Source: Gemmatimonadota bacterium (GTDB lineage Bacteria > Latescibacterota > UBA2968). Taken from it: a stretch of DNA of 55,727 nucleotides. A program made the translations under genes and the position numbers. The stretch is taken from positions 58,782-114,508 of the forward strand of contig PAXL01000057.1 in NCBI GenBank assembly GCA_002714465.1. The letters run 5' to 3'. This document shows positions 17,801 to 26,701 of the stretch, piece after piece (within the stretch, counting starts at the first letter, position 1; the number at the start of each line of letters is the position of its first letter). The notes beneath the pieces are model-generated. The model worked only from the letters and a program-made list of their open reading frames with translations. It did not search any database and had not been told where the DNA came from.

Positions 17801-18588
17801 GCGATGCCGAGGTTTCACAGTTCAAGCGTGACGGCTTTCTCGTTAAGCGCGGGATCATTGAACAGAACTATTGCGCTACGGCACGCGAACGACTGTGGGA
17901 CGATCCACCGCCATCCCTGAGGAAGGACGACCCGAACTCCTGGATTGGGCCGATCAAGCCAAATGAAGTGTCCGAGGATCCCGACAATTTCAAGAAGGAC
18001 TATCGCTGGATGTATCGGAAAGTTGGGTCCGAGGATTGGATCGTCCAAGGACTGCCGTGGCATCCGTTCGTTCAGAGCACGGCGAACCAGCTCCTGGGCA
18101 AGGATCGCTTCACCCAGCGTGATCGAGTGCGAGGAATTTACTGCACCCTTCCTCGGCTCAAGACGGATTCCCAGCCTCGTTACATGCACATCGACGATGG
18201 TCAGTTCACTCTGGGATTCGTGTGCTATGTCGACACGGTCGAACCTGACGGGGGCGGGTTCGCTGTCTGGCCGGGAAGCCATCGACGCCTCTTCTACACC
18301 TCACATTCTCGATATCGGAAGGAATCGACCGACAAATACGATCGGATTCGTAAAGAATACGACAACAGTTGGGAAACGACGTCCTTCCAGACCCACGGCG
18401 AGCCTGGTGACATCGTGATCTGGCATCACAGAATGGCACACATGGGGTCGCACAATTATTCGACCAACATCCGCAAGGCTATTTTGACGGACTTCTCCTT
18501 CAAGAATATCAATCAGCTGGCCGAGCTCCCGCCCGGTGAGGATATGTGGGAGGACTGGGGAGACGCGGTAAGAGACATCGAGGAATAG
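17794..18588 (+). CDS. PhyH-family oxygenase E2 (tandem pair, downstream copy)
   Basis: The 264-residue duplicate of E1 has the same ligands: His132-Ile-Asp134 (MHIDDGQ), distal His216 (HRMAHMGSHNY) and Arg227. It lacks the eight-residue tail of E1. The start codon lies inside the end of E1 (ATGCTGA), so translation is coupled. Duplication followed by divergence is the simplest explanation. A decayed 2OG-oxygenase tail lies 19 bases downstream. Confidence 0.88.
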   Translation: MLSDAEVSQFKRDGFLVKRGIIEQNYCATARERLWDDPPPSLRKDDPNSWIGPIKPNEVSEDPDNFKKDYRWMYRKVGSEDWIVQGLPWHPFVQSTANQLLGKDRFTQRDRVRGIYCTLPRLKTDSQPRYMHIDDGQFTLGFVCYVDTVEPDGGGFAVWPGSHRRLFYTSHSRYRKESTDKYDRIRKEYDNSWETTSFQTHGEPGDIVIWHHRMAHMGSHNYSTNIRKAILTDFSFKNINQLAELPPGEDMWEDWGDAVRDIEE

Positions 18589-18607
18589 CGCGGTGGACGC
18601 ACCATAG

Positions 18608-18883
18608 TGCGAGTGGAAGCCGATAGAATCGAACGCACCGTCGATGATCACGACGACATACAATGACCCTCTTAAAGCGCTCGCTGAGGAGACATTCCCA
18701 GAGTATGCAGCAGAACACGACATTCCGACTACTCGGATAAAGCCGAGTGCGGGCGACCCTTACCTCTTCCACTCCGAGAATGTCGACTAAGTGCCTAGGA
18801 TCGATCGTACCGAGACGCGCGCGGTGCTCGCTGCATTTATTGCCACGCCACCCAAAGAAGACACCATTTTAGTCTGGTCCTGA
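18608..18883 (+). pseudogene. Decayed 2OG-Fe(II) oxygenase C-terminal half with internal TAA
   Basis: Reading one frame through a TAA at 18788-18790 gives 92 codons with a recognisable 2OG-oxygenase end: CEWKPIESNAPS, then IKPSAGDPYLFHSENVD, stop, then VPRIDRTETRAVLAAFI and a final ILVWS before TGA. This matches the family layout GDlylFnsrnvHeV followed by R-x-xL-x-xFI and a terminal WS. The distal iron His is Asp here and the next codon is the stop, so two lesions fall at the active site. The N-terminal half is missing (stop at 18605-18607). The final TGA abuts the stop of the opposite-strand UxuA-like gene. It is read as a gene relic. Confidence 0.6.
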
Positions 18884-19912
18884 CTATTCCGCGTAGACGG
18901 TCTCTCGAATCCCCTTCAGGTATCCCACCGCGAACAATCGAGCGAATCCCACCTCGTCATTAAAACCTGCATCGCCCATTTTTGGGTAGTGATCCGGTCG
19001 AAGAACACCTTGGTATTCGACATCTCGGTAGGCGCGGAAACATTCAACAAGGTCCGTCTTACCGTCATCATGGAACGCCTCCTTGAACTTCTCAGGCGCA
19101 CCCTGAACGTCTCGGATGTGCAGAAAATGGATCTTCTTCTGCTCTCCGAAATGTCGGATCACGGACGGCAGGTCGTCGGTCATCAGTGTGAAATTGCCCT
19201 GGCAAATACAGATCCCGTTGACCGAACTTGGAACCAGATCAATCAGCTTCTGGTAGTTATCGACATTGCTCATGATCCGCGAAATACCTTTTATGGGCGA
19301 GAGTGGCGGATCGTCTGGATGCATAGCCAGATTAACGCCTGATTCTTCTGCAACGGGCACCACTCGTTCCAAAAAATACCTCAGGCAGCCCCACTGCTGC
19401 TCATCGGTTACCTCGACACCGCTGTTTGTTTGATCGTCGATCGGAACGCCGTCTATGTTTCGGATCGGTCCCTCGCTCGGGTTATCAAGCTCGGACATTG
19501 CACTCAGATCAAACCCACTCACGTGTGCACCGCCTCGAGAGGCAATCGACCTGGACGTTCGAATCACACCAAGGATCGGCATCCAGGCATAGCACCACGT
19601 TGGGATATCCAACTTTCCCATATTCTGGAGAAACTCACAAACGACCTCGATTTCTTCGTCGCGGCCATCTAACCCCAGTTTGATCTTTTCCATAGGCGGT
19701 CGGGATTCGATCACCTGAAGCGGAATTCCACCAGCCTCGTATGCCTCCTTAGCCTTCTTCAACGAGGTATAGCTCCACGGTTGATCCTCCGGTTCCGCCC
19801 TGGGAATCGGACTCAGACTGATTCCGCCCACTGCACAGTCCACCCCGACCTGCTTCATCAATGTCCATCGGTCTCCGGCCTGTGGCGGCGTCGAAATCGC
19901 GATCTTCAGCAT
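18884..19912 (-). CDS. UxuA-like mannonate/sugar-acid dehydratase, paralogue 2
   Basis: The 342-residue TIM-barrel protein has AMHPDDPPLSPIKG, the Cys strand GICICQGNF, HFLHIRDVQG, and RPDHYPKMGD near the end, all matching UxuA-family metal and substrate positions. It is somewhat closer to classical UxuA than the copy at 107-1078 (HPDDPP, RPDH). The start at 19912 has GGTGGAGG at eight bases; an upstream GTG that would extend it overlaps that ribosome site. A sulfotransferase gene ends 30 bases before it on the same strand, followed further upstream by two sulfatases, which hints at sulfated uronates or sugar acids as the wider substrate class. Confidence 0.86.
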   Translation of the reverse strand: MLKIAISTPPQAGDRWTLMKQVGVDCAVGGISLSPIPRAEPEDQPWSYTSLKKAKEAYEAGGIPLQVIESRPPMEKIKLGLDGRDEEIEVVCEFLQNMGKLDIPTWCYAWMPILGVIRTSRSIASRGGAHVSGFDLSAMSELDNPSEGPIRNIDGVPIDDQTNSGVEVTDEQQWGCLRYFLERVVPVAEESGVNLAMHPDDPPLSPIKGISRIMSNVDNYQKLIDLVPSSVNGICICQGNFTLMTDDLPSVIRHFGEQKKIHFLHIRDVQGAPEKFKEAFHDDGKTDLVECFRAYRDVEYQGVLRPDHYPKMGDAGFNDEVGFARLFAVGYLKGIRETVYAE

Positions 19913-19941
19913 TGCTTTATCCTCCACCCAGAAAGCTCAAA

Positions 19942-20877
19942 CTATGTGCCTACCCGTTCCAGCCATTCCAGACACGCCTCATCGATACTATTTGCCATTG
20001 CCCGTTTCCTAGCTATGCGATAAAGCTCCAAATCCGACTCCGTAAGTACGTCTCGCCATCGCCCGTTCCGTCCTTCATTGAGGAACACACCTGCTCGATT
20101 CGCGCCGGGCAGAAGCTGATCCGCATTCGCCTTCATATGGTCGAAGGAAGTAGCCTTCACAATCGCTCCGATTTCGGACTCTGAAACGTCAATCGATAGG
20201 TATCGGGCAATTCGCGCAACCTCTCCGTCTAGATCAGTCAGCAGATCGTCAAAGTGGACCAACAGAACATTGTCGAGGTGGCGATAGTCCCACCACTGCT
20301 GGTAGAAGTCAAAGTGCGGATGCACGCCATCCTTTTCACCCCAGTCGCTATGAGGTGCGACTCGACCCTCTATCCAGTCCGCCCAGAATGCGTGAGGGTC
20401 CTCAGGCAGGTGGTCTTGCTGGAGCCAGTTCCGATAGTGGTTGTGCCACGAAAGCCAAACGTCCCGGTTAGGACGTCCTACGACGATGTAACGTGCCTCT
20501 TTTTGGAATGGAAGATGATCAAGCGGAAGATGGGTCTTAAACTGACGTCGGTGGGTCTGTTGTTGCATCTCCGCAACCATCTCTTCGACCGTCAAATCCA
20601 CGCGATCCTTTGAATCCCGCCTGCTCTTTCGGTCGATCCAGAAGCCCACTTCGTGAATCGTGACTTCTGTAGAACCTCCATGGATAAGATGCAGAACAAT
20701 CTGCTCCATCCACGTCGTCCCGTTCTTCGCATACGTCGCAACGACGACATCTCCCTCGCGCGGCACGTAGTGGTCCCACCGTGAAGAATCAATCCTCACG
20801 TTCTCGAAAAACTTCTTCCGCTGGGGTAGTCCTCGAACGAGCAACACCACTTCAGGTATACCTATTTCTTTTGACAC
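19942..20877 (-). CDS. PAPS-dependent sulfotransferase
   Basis: The 311-residue protein is a cytosolic-type sulfotransferase. The 5'-phosphosulfate loop is ATYAKNGTTWMEQI (family YPKSGTTW), the 3'-phosphate motif is VVGRPNRDVWLSWHNHYRNW, and the C-terminal part has RNGRWRDVLTESD, matching the family RKGxxGDWK end in degenerate form. It transfers sulfate from PAPS to a hydroxyl group. The start is a GTG with no clear Shine-Dalgarno in an AT-rich leader, so it is less certain. A sulfate-adding enzyme next to two sulfatases is unusual for a purely degradative locus. Confidence 0.88.
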   Translation of the reverse strand: MSKEIGIPEVVLLVRGLPQRKKFFENVRIDSSRWDHYVPREGDVVVATYAKNGTTWMEQIVLHLIHGGSTEVTIHEVGFWIDRKSRRDSKDRVDLTVEEMVAEMQQQTHRRQFKTHLPLDHLPFQKEARYIVVGRPNRDVWLSWHNHYRNWLQQDHLPEDPHAFWADWIEGRVAPHSDWGEKDGVHPHFDFYQQWWDYRHLDNVLLVHFDDLLTDLDGEVARIARYLSIDVSESEIGAIVKATSFDHMKANADQLLPGANRAGVFLNEGRNGRWRDVLTESDLELYRIARKRAMANSIDEACLEWLERVGT

Positions 20878-21281
20878 TTATCATCATTTATAAAAATGAC
20901 TCGAACCCAACGCCTCCGTCAGAACTTTCATAGCCGGCCTAGCTATCATGCGAGCCTTGGAAAATGACTTCCCAAAGTCCCTCCCGAGAAGGTTGCTGTC
21001 GGATCAACTCCAAAAAGGCAGAAAGTCCTTACACATTTTATCTTCGACAATTATGTAGTCCGTGTCGAAACTTGCGGGCAATCGTGTATCTCTATAAATC
21101 TGAAATTGCGCTCGTCCGATCTTCCTAGAGTCGTTGATGAATCTGATCGGCGGTTCCCTCAAATCTCTCTCCAGGCGGTTTTTGTTCTTCTAGAACTACT
21201 TCCGGTCGTTCTTCTTCAGGCTTGTCATGAACCTAAACAGCTTCGAAGTGATGTACAAGTCGAGCACATGTTCTCTTCTTC
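20878..21281. other. Intergenic stretch without a recognisable gene
   Basis: These 404 bases separate the sulfotransferase start from the sulfatase stop. The first part next to the sulfotransferase is AT-rich and probably holds its promoter. A 46-codon minus-strand frame (about 21040-21180) reads INDSRKIGRAQFQIYRDTRLP and looks protein-like, but matches no family known to me. No hairpin with a T-run was found. Confidence 0.4.
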
Positions 21282-22796
21282 TCAGACTACCTGCGACTTT
21301 AATGCATCTTCGGGTCGCTCGGGGAATTTCGCCACACCCCTAGATAGGTCAAACTGATAGATTCGATTGCGCTCACGTGGCGTGAAAGGAAACGCTTTCA
21401 GGGTTCCGTTCTCCAGTGCACCCTCCGCTTCTGGTTGCTCGCATTGGGATATGGCTATCTCACGCAACGACTCGAGCACATCCGAATCTGTCTTCGAGCG
21501 ATCTCGGAGCTCTTGCGGGTCCTCTACCAGGTTAAACAGCTGCTCCCGCCCACCGTTCGCAAGGTAGATGTATTTCGATTCCCCATGCCTAACCATCACT
21601 TTGAAGTCCGCCTTACCGGGAACCCCATACCATCCGATCACGTGTTCTCTCGGATCGACGTCACCAATCAGTACGCCTAGAACATCTGAGCCATCGCGCG
21701 TCTCTGTTTGTCCCGCTGCGCCCGTCGCAATCGCGAACAGGTCAGTCAGACAGACCAACTCGTCGCGCCGTTGATCCTTCGGAAGCGTTGTTGGCCAGCT
21801 CACGAGAAATGGTATGTGATTGGATGCGTCGAAGAAGCTCTCCTTCTGCCACGCGCGATGGTCACCAAGATGCTCTCCGTGATCAGAGAAGAAGCAGATC
21901 ACCGTATTATCCGCATCTTTTCGCGACTCAACTGTGTCCAGAATCCTGCCAAGACAGTCGTCGATATACGAGATTTCCCCGTAGTATCTCGCCTTGAGCA
22001 CACGCGCGTGCGAATCCGTGATATCGTCCGCCCAGATGATCCGGTTCATATACGGAATTTGCTCGTCAGCGTGGTCCGTTTCGATCTCTCCATAGATGGG
22101 ATTTGGCATCCGATCCGGATCATACATCCGGTTGAACGGCACGGGAGGCGCGAACGGGGGATGAGGTCCAATGAACGACACAAACCCGAAATACGGTCGC
22201 TCGTCATCAACTCTAATCTGCTCGACCGCGCGATCAGCCGCCCACGCCTCTACGGTAAGATGTGCAGGCAATGGACTCACTTGCGGCATGTAATACATTT
22301 CTGTTCGCTCGCCTTGGAGAGCCTCTATGTAGTCGAACTCAGGATGCTCGCGCGCGATCCACCCCGCGTATCCATCAGCAGCCCGCTGCTCCGGAGTGCG
22401 ATACATCTCTTCGCTGTGGAGGTGCACATCGTAACCGATGTCTTCATTCCAGGGACCCGTATGGAACTTCCCGATCCCGAATGTCCGATACCCGTGACTG
22501 CGCATCGTCTGTGCGATATATGGCCCGCATCGGTCTGTCATCTCCTCAGATTGACCCGCAATTGGTGGTACTCGCCCATTTGAAAACCGTCTCGTCTTCA
22601 AGGGCTCACATCCGGTCCTAACCGTATACCGCGCGGCTACGCAAACGGGACAAGACGAGTATCCCCAGTTGAACGACACACCACGACGCACAAGTCGATC
22701 CATGTTCGGCGTATAAATATGTCCGTTCCCCAGCGCAGCGATCGTATCCCATCGCTGCTGATCTGTCATCACGAATAGAACATTTGGTTTCTTCAT
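21282..22796 (-). CDS. Type I (formylglycine) sulfatase, CxAxR motif
   Basis: The 504-residue alkaline-phosphatase-superfamily sulfatase has NVLFVMTDQQRWD with the metal Asp pair, the formylglycine site Cys52-Val-Ala-Ala-Arg56 followed by YTVRTG, and VICFFSDHGEHLGDH as the second metal site. It hydrolyses sulfate esters. The Cys-x-Ala-x-Arg variant is of the type matured by anaerobic radical-SAM enzymes; no maturase gene is in the window. No signal peptide is seen at the N terminus, so it may act in the cytoplasm on imported oligosaccharides. It lies 175 bases downstream of a second, divergent-sequence sulfatase on the same strand. Confidence 0.93.
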   Translation of the reverse strand: MKKPNVLFVMTDQQRWDTIAALGNGHIYTPNMDRLVRRGVSFNWGYSSCPVCVAARYTVRTGCEPLKTRRFSNGRVPPIAGQSEEMTDRCGPYIAQTMRSHGYRTFGIGKFHTGPWNEDIGYDVHLHSEEMYRTPEQRAADGYAGWIAREHPEFDYIEALQGERTEMYYMPQVSPLPAHLTVEAWAADRAVEQIRVDDERPYFGFVSFIGPHPPFAPPVPFNRMYDPDRMPNPIYGEIETDHADEQIPYMNRIIWADDITDSHARVLKARYYGEISYIDDCLGRILDTVESRKDADNTVICFFSDHGEHLGDHRAWQKESFFDASNHIPFLVSWPTTLPKDQRRDELVCLTDLFAIATGAAGQTETRDGSDVLGVLIGDVDPREHVIGWYGVPGKADFKVMVRHGESKYIYLANGGREQLFNLVEDPQELRDRSKTDSDVLESLREIAISQCEQPEAEGALENGTLKAFPFTPRERNRIYQFDLSRGVAKFPERPEDALKSQVV

Positions 22797-22971
22797 CTAC
22801 CTAGTTCTTTCCTCCGCTAATTGTTTACTCTGAGTAGGCAAAAGCCGAACGGTTCTCCGTCCCTCCTGGCAACGCGGTCTTGAGGGCCCCTTCAATCAGT
22901 ATTTTGCTGACAGCCATCCTTCGATAGAACGTCAATCTGTGTGACAGGCACATGGAACATCGTTGACGTAT

Positions 22972-24393
22972 CTACGCCGTCTCCCATTCCTTCCATTTCT
23001 CTGGATCCGCCCATTCCTGCCCAACTTCGATAAACCCTCTCGGTCCTCGCTTCCCGTACTCGAACGGATCGCTTGTCGCATCTATCCAGCGGTGCAGTCG
23101 CTCTTCCATTTCCTCGACCGCCACACGGCCTTCTCGAGACTTCGCCAAATTCGTCATCTCCAGTGGATCGCCCGCGCGATCGAATAACCAGGGTCCGCGC
23201 TCGTTTTGATACCAGCGTGCATAGGTATAACGAGCCGTTCGAACACCGCGCCAGCGACCCACCCACCCATATCTGTTCGGCCACCCATTTGCCATGTTCA
23301 TCAGGTAGGCCGAATCGGATCCGCCGGGTGCTTGCTGGGGATCCACTGGTGGCGACCCTCCGTCCCAAAGCGTGGAGACGTCACGCCCCTGCATGCAATC
23401 GGGTATCGACACGCCACAAGCCCCGAGGAGACTGGGAACAAGGTCAATCGTTCCGAAGAAGCTGTTGCTGCGTGTACCGGATGGAGTGTGTCCCGGCCAT
23501 CGGATCACGAAGGGGACGTGGACCGACTCTTCGTACGGTGTCGCCTTCGAGGCTCGCATCGAGTGGTGAAGCCAACTGTCTCCCGGTTTACCGTATCCGT
23601 GACTCGACAGATGATCGCCGTGATCCGACGTGTAGATGACGATTGTGTTCTCGGTGATACCCAGGCGATCCAGAGCTGCTTCTAGACGGCCCATCTCTGT
23701 ATCTAGAGCCGAGCAGTTGCCGTAATAATCTGCCATCTCTCGTCTCGCAAATTCAGCCATCTGAACCGGAACGTTTTCGGGCAAATCGACTGTGTCCCCG
23801 TCGTAGATATCGAACTCCTCCGGGTAGGATTTGTATGGCCAATGCGGCGGTCGCCACGAAATAAACAGAGCGAATGGGTCATCAGGACGCTTATCGAGAT
23901 GCTGCTCTAAGAATCGAATCGATAGATCTGTCTCGACGGTGGGAGCCCATCCCTCGTGTGACGTGGGTCCCGCCTCGTTCTCAAAGTAGCTTTGATCGAA
24001 GAATCCCTTTGTCCCATCCAGATGCAGGGCGCCAAGATAGTCGAACCCATAACGGTCCTTTTTGGGATATGGCCCCCTACCGAGATGGAACGTACCAATA
24101 TGACCCGTCTCATAGCCTTCATCACGCAGAAGACTCGGGAGCGTCGGTATGTCACGTCGAGGCCGGTATTCGTTGTCAATCACGCCGTTCCTCCATCCAA
24201 ACTGGCCGGTCAGAAGAATCGCCCGATACGGCGAACACAACGGATGATTCGAGTAGACGTTGTCGCACACCATGCCCTGGGATGCGATCGCGTCCAGGTT
24301 CGGCGTCTGCACGATGTCATTGCCGTTAGCTCCCAGCGCGTTGTAGCGCTGCTGATCCGAAAACACGAACAGGATGTTCGGTCTGCTACTCAT
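22972..24393 (-). CDS. Type I (formylglycine) sulfatase, CxPxR motif
   Basis: The 473-residue sulfatase has NILFVFSDQQRYN, formylglycine site Cys53-Ser-Pro-Tyr-Arg57 followed by AILLTGQFGWRNG, and IVIYTSDHGDHLSSHG with metal Asp and His. The start at 24393 overlaps the DUF6807 gene end by eight bases and was preferred over the longer frame because the family begins a few residues before NILFVFSD. No secretion signal is visible. Its active-site sequence differs from the neighbouring sulfatase, so the two probably take different sulfate positions on the same substrate. Confidence 0.93.
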   Translation of the reverse strand: MSSRPNILFVFSDQQRYNALGANGNDIVQTPNLDAIASQGMVCDNVYSNHPLCSPYRAILLTGQFGWRNGVIDNEYRPRRDIPTLPSLLRDEGYETGHIGTFHLGRGPYPKKDRYGFDYLGALHLDGTKGFFDQSYFENEAGPTSHEGWAPTVETDLSIRFLEQHLDKRPDDPFALFISWRPPHWPYKSYPEEFDIYDGDTVDLPENVPVQMAEFARREMADYYGNCSALDTEMGRLEAALDRLGITENTIVIYTSDHGDHLSSHGYGKPGDSWLHHSMRASKATPYEESVHVPFVIRWPGHTPSGTRSNSFFGTIDLVPSLLGACGVSIPDCMQGRDVSTLWDGGSPPVDPQQAPGGSDSAYLMNMANGWPNRYGWVGRWRGVRTARYTYARWYQNERGPWLFDRAGDPLEMTNLAKSREGRVAVEEMEERLHRWIDATSDPFEYGKRGPRGFIEVGQEWADPEKWKEWETA

Positions 24394-25234
24394 TGCCAAA
24401 GCTCTCCCAGAGTTCCTCAATTCGATCGATCACCAGCGTACCGTCGTGAAGCACCATCCGGTATCGATGCGTCATCTCCTCATCGGCTGACAAGGTGATC
24501 TCTCTTGGGATACACGGCGACGGGTTAATCCCTCGTTGTCCATCGACACGCCAGTGAGCGGGATGCCGAGGGTTGGCGACATGATCAAGCAGGGTGATTC
24601 CCGCAAGCACATCTCCCTTATTGACTGGCATCCGTAGATCAACCCACGCTGCGGGTTGCTGCTCGGTCGCATCGTCCTCCAACCCCGAAGAGTTCACCAC
24701 CTTCGTATCGCGATCCGAACGAAAGGGCATACGGATGAACAGTCCGCCGTACGAGCCCTGTTCAATCGTCACATACGGAATGGCAGTGATCGTCCAGACG
24801 AGATCGAGAAGCAGCACATCCTCAGCATGACGTAGCGACCAGGTCTGTTTCTCCCGCAGAAGCTCGCTCCCGTTGCTGTGTCGCCAGGCCGACTGGATTA
24901 ACCAACTCGGCTCTCCTGCATCGAAAACCTCAGGGCTGCTGGGCTCAATCGTCCCGATCTCGACCTTGGCGTTCTGACCCGGATCAAACCAGAAATCGCA
25001 GCCATTCACCCCGTGATACCCGGTCTGAATACCGTGCTGCCAAGGATGATGCCAAGGGCTGTCCTCGGTAAGACACGTCTGCTCATCCACCCCTCTCAAC
25101 GGATGAATGTATGGACGCATCCCCGGTCGTGAGTTGTGCTGCAAAACGACTCTTCCTGTTTCGAGATCATCGATGAATAAGCAATTGTTCGCAATTCGTG
25201 TTTTCCAATTTACCACGGGTCTCCCTTTCTCCAC
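24386..25234 (-). CDS. DUF6807 (PmoA-like) protein
   Basis: The 282-residue protein matches the DUF6807 family, often labelled methane oxygenase PmoA although it is unrelated to the membrane enzyme. Marks are MRPYIHPLRGVD, the His-rich SPWHHPWQHGIQTGYHGVNG, GGLFIRMPFR and the late HPAHWRVDGQRGINPSP. A beta-sandwich related to carbohydrate-active proteins is likely, and genes of this family usually lie in polysaccharide-use loci. Start choice is between the GTG at 25234 and a GTG six codons later that has a better AAAGGGAG site. It overlaps the sulfatase start, so the two are co-expressed. Confidence 0.75.
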   Translation of the reverse strand: MEKGRPVVNWKTRIANNCLFIDDLETGRVVLQHNSRPGMRPYIHPLRGVDEQTCLTEDSPWHHPWQHGIQTGYHGVNGCDFWFDPGQNAKVEIGTIEPSSPEVFDAGEPSWLIQSAWRHSNGSELLREKQTWSLRHAEDVLLLDLVWTITAIPYVTIEQGSYGGLFIRMPFRSDRDTKVVNSSGLEDDATEQQPAAWVDLRMPVNKGDVLAGITLLDHVANPRHPAHWRVDGQRGINPSPCIPREITLSADEEMTHRYRMVLHDGTLVIDRIEELWESFGNE

Positions 25235-25312
25235 CTCACCTTGACGCTGAACGTTCTATCTCCTGGTAATGGGAGATAGTTTATCTGTGCCTGCCCCGCA
25301 CGACAGATAGGG

Positions 25313-26602
25313 CTATCTGGGATTTCCATCGTATTTCATCAAGTCTGATGTGCCCTGCCACACGATCCCATTATGTCCCAGGGTTTTCGCCTCGCTTACG
25401 ATGCGGTCGATCGTTTCTATTCCCCAACCCTCCCCGTGGATGATCGGATAGGAGGGAACACCGGCGGGCAGAAAGAGCTTTGTCTTGACCAAATCTCTTA
25501 CGACAAGATCAGCGGTAGGTATGCGGTCTGCGAGTGTCGCAGGCTCATTCGCGCCGAAGGCTTCCACCGTCTCTGGTAAGCCTATGCCATCGTAGCCCAG
25601 GAAACGGTACACGACCTGCAGGGCATCTGATTCGCTAAGATTGCGGACTTCCTGCGACAGGAACCGCGACCATTCGATGAGGGTGTTACACAGAAATGCG
25701 TCGATGTGGGAAACCAGGGGACTGGCGAAGTCCGCCATCTGGTCCCACCTAAGTAAATCGTGTCCTGCCGTCATCGCCATCGATGCAGGGTAGGTGTCAG
25801 TCCCAAATCGTGCATCCGAGACAGCTCGAACGGCTTGCCGGAACTGAGTCAGATTTCGGACGATCAAATCCTGTCTGAACCTCCACCAGTCGAAGAACCC
25901 CGACCGCAGTCCGAGCGCATGAATCACATCGAAAAACCCTAGGCCAAGCCGTCCGATATCGAATAGGAGTTTCCCATCCAGGCGCTGAAGCTGTTTACGA
26001 GCGGCCTCCAGATCGGCCACCATTCGGTCCATATCGTATCCGAGATCCGCAGCCTCAGTGCGACAGTGCTTGCAGGTACACCCGAACAGTCCGAGCGGAA
26101 AGCTCCCCATGGGATACCGAAAGTGGGTGATATCAAGCGCGTCAAGCCCGTACTGTGTAGCCCAGTGCACGCAAGCGGCTTCCATCCACGCTCTTGTGTC
26201 GGGTCTGGACGGACAGAACATCAACCGTCGGATCGTCCAGCCCCCCCCGTAGGTCCAAACATCCAGACCGGCGACCTTCAGCTGCTCCACAGCTGCACGA
26301 TATCGGGCATCCTCTCCCTTCGCAGAAACCCCCGGACCGCATAGCTCTCGAACTCGTTCATACTCTATGGGATCGATCGGCCGACCGTCGAAGTGTCGAA
26401 GCACAAGCTCAGCAAGATCGTCATCATTCAGATCTTTCCCACCAAACGGGCTCAGCTCCATCACCTCGTCCGGCATCTCACCCGTGAAATCGAGAACGAC
26501 CGTATTAATTCCAATCTCGTCTCGAAGCTGCGTCACGTAGTCTGGATGGTCGAGTACAGCGTTAGTGGTGAGGTATATGCCTGTCAGCCAGTCAATTGTC
26601 AT
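25313..26602 (-). CDS. Putative TIM-barrel glycoside-hydrolase-like protein
   Basis: I do not recognise a named family for this 429-residue protein. It begins with an open-sheet pattern (INTVVLDFTGE), then GLDVWTYGGGWTIRR, GLDALDITHFRYP and a Cys-x-Cys-x-x-Cys turn (FGCTCKHCRTEAADLGYD) that recalls GHL/GH-like barrel proteins in which CxHC precedes a helix. Later strands FGTDTYPASMAMTAG, HIDAFLCNTLIEWS and HNGIVWQGTSDL complete an eight-strand barrel impression. No signal peptide is present. It lies between DUF6807 and an Ldh2-type dehydrogenase on the same strand. A glycosidase or sugar-binding role is inference from fold impression and neighbours. Confidence 0.6.
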   Translation of the reverse strand: MTIDWLTGIYLTTNAVLDHPDYVTQLRDEIGINTVVLDFTGEMPDEVMELSPFGGKDLNDDDLAELVLRHFDGRPIDPIEYERVRELCGPGVSAKGEDARYRAAVEQLKVAGLDVWTYGGGWTIRRLMFCPSRPDTRAWMEAACVHWATQYGLDALDITHFRYPMGSFPLGLFGCTCKHCRTEAADLGYDMDRMVADLEAARKQLQRLDGKLLFDIGRLGLGFFDVIHALGLRSGFFDWWRFRQDLIVRNLTQFRQAVRAVSDARFGTDTYPASMAMTAGHDLLRWDQMADFASPLVSHIDAFLCNTLIEWSRFLSQEVRNLSESDALQVVYRFLGYDGIGLPETVEAFGANEPATLADRIPTADLVVRDLVKTKLFLPAGVPSYPIIHGEGWGIETIDRIVSEAKTLGHNGIVWQGTSDLMKYDGNPR

Positions 26603-26701
26603 ATCTCTTCTCGGGTATCAGATAGGTTCCACTCACTCCGTTTACAGTGACGGTGCAGTGCGGCTCAATGAATACGAATCAACTAACAAGGCCCAAGGCC
26701 T

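Noticed and set aside
24393..24420. Longer start for the second sulfatase
   Set aside because: The added nine residues are unrelated to the family and extend further into the DUF6807 gene; the ATG at 24393 places the conserved strand at the usual position.
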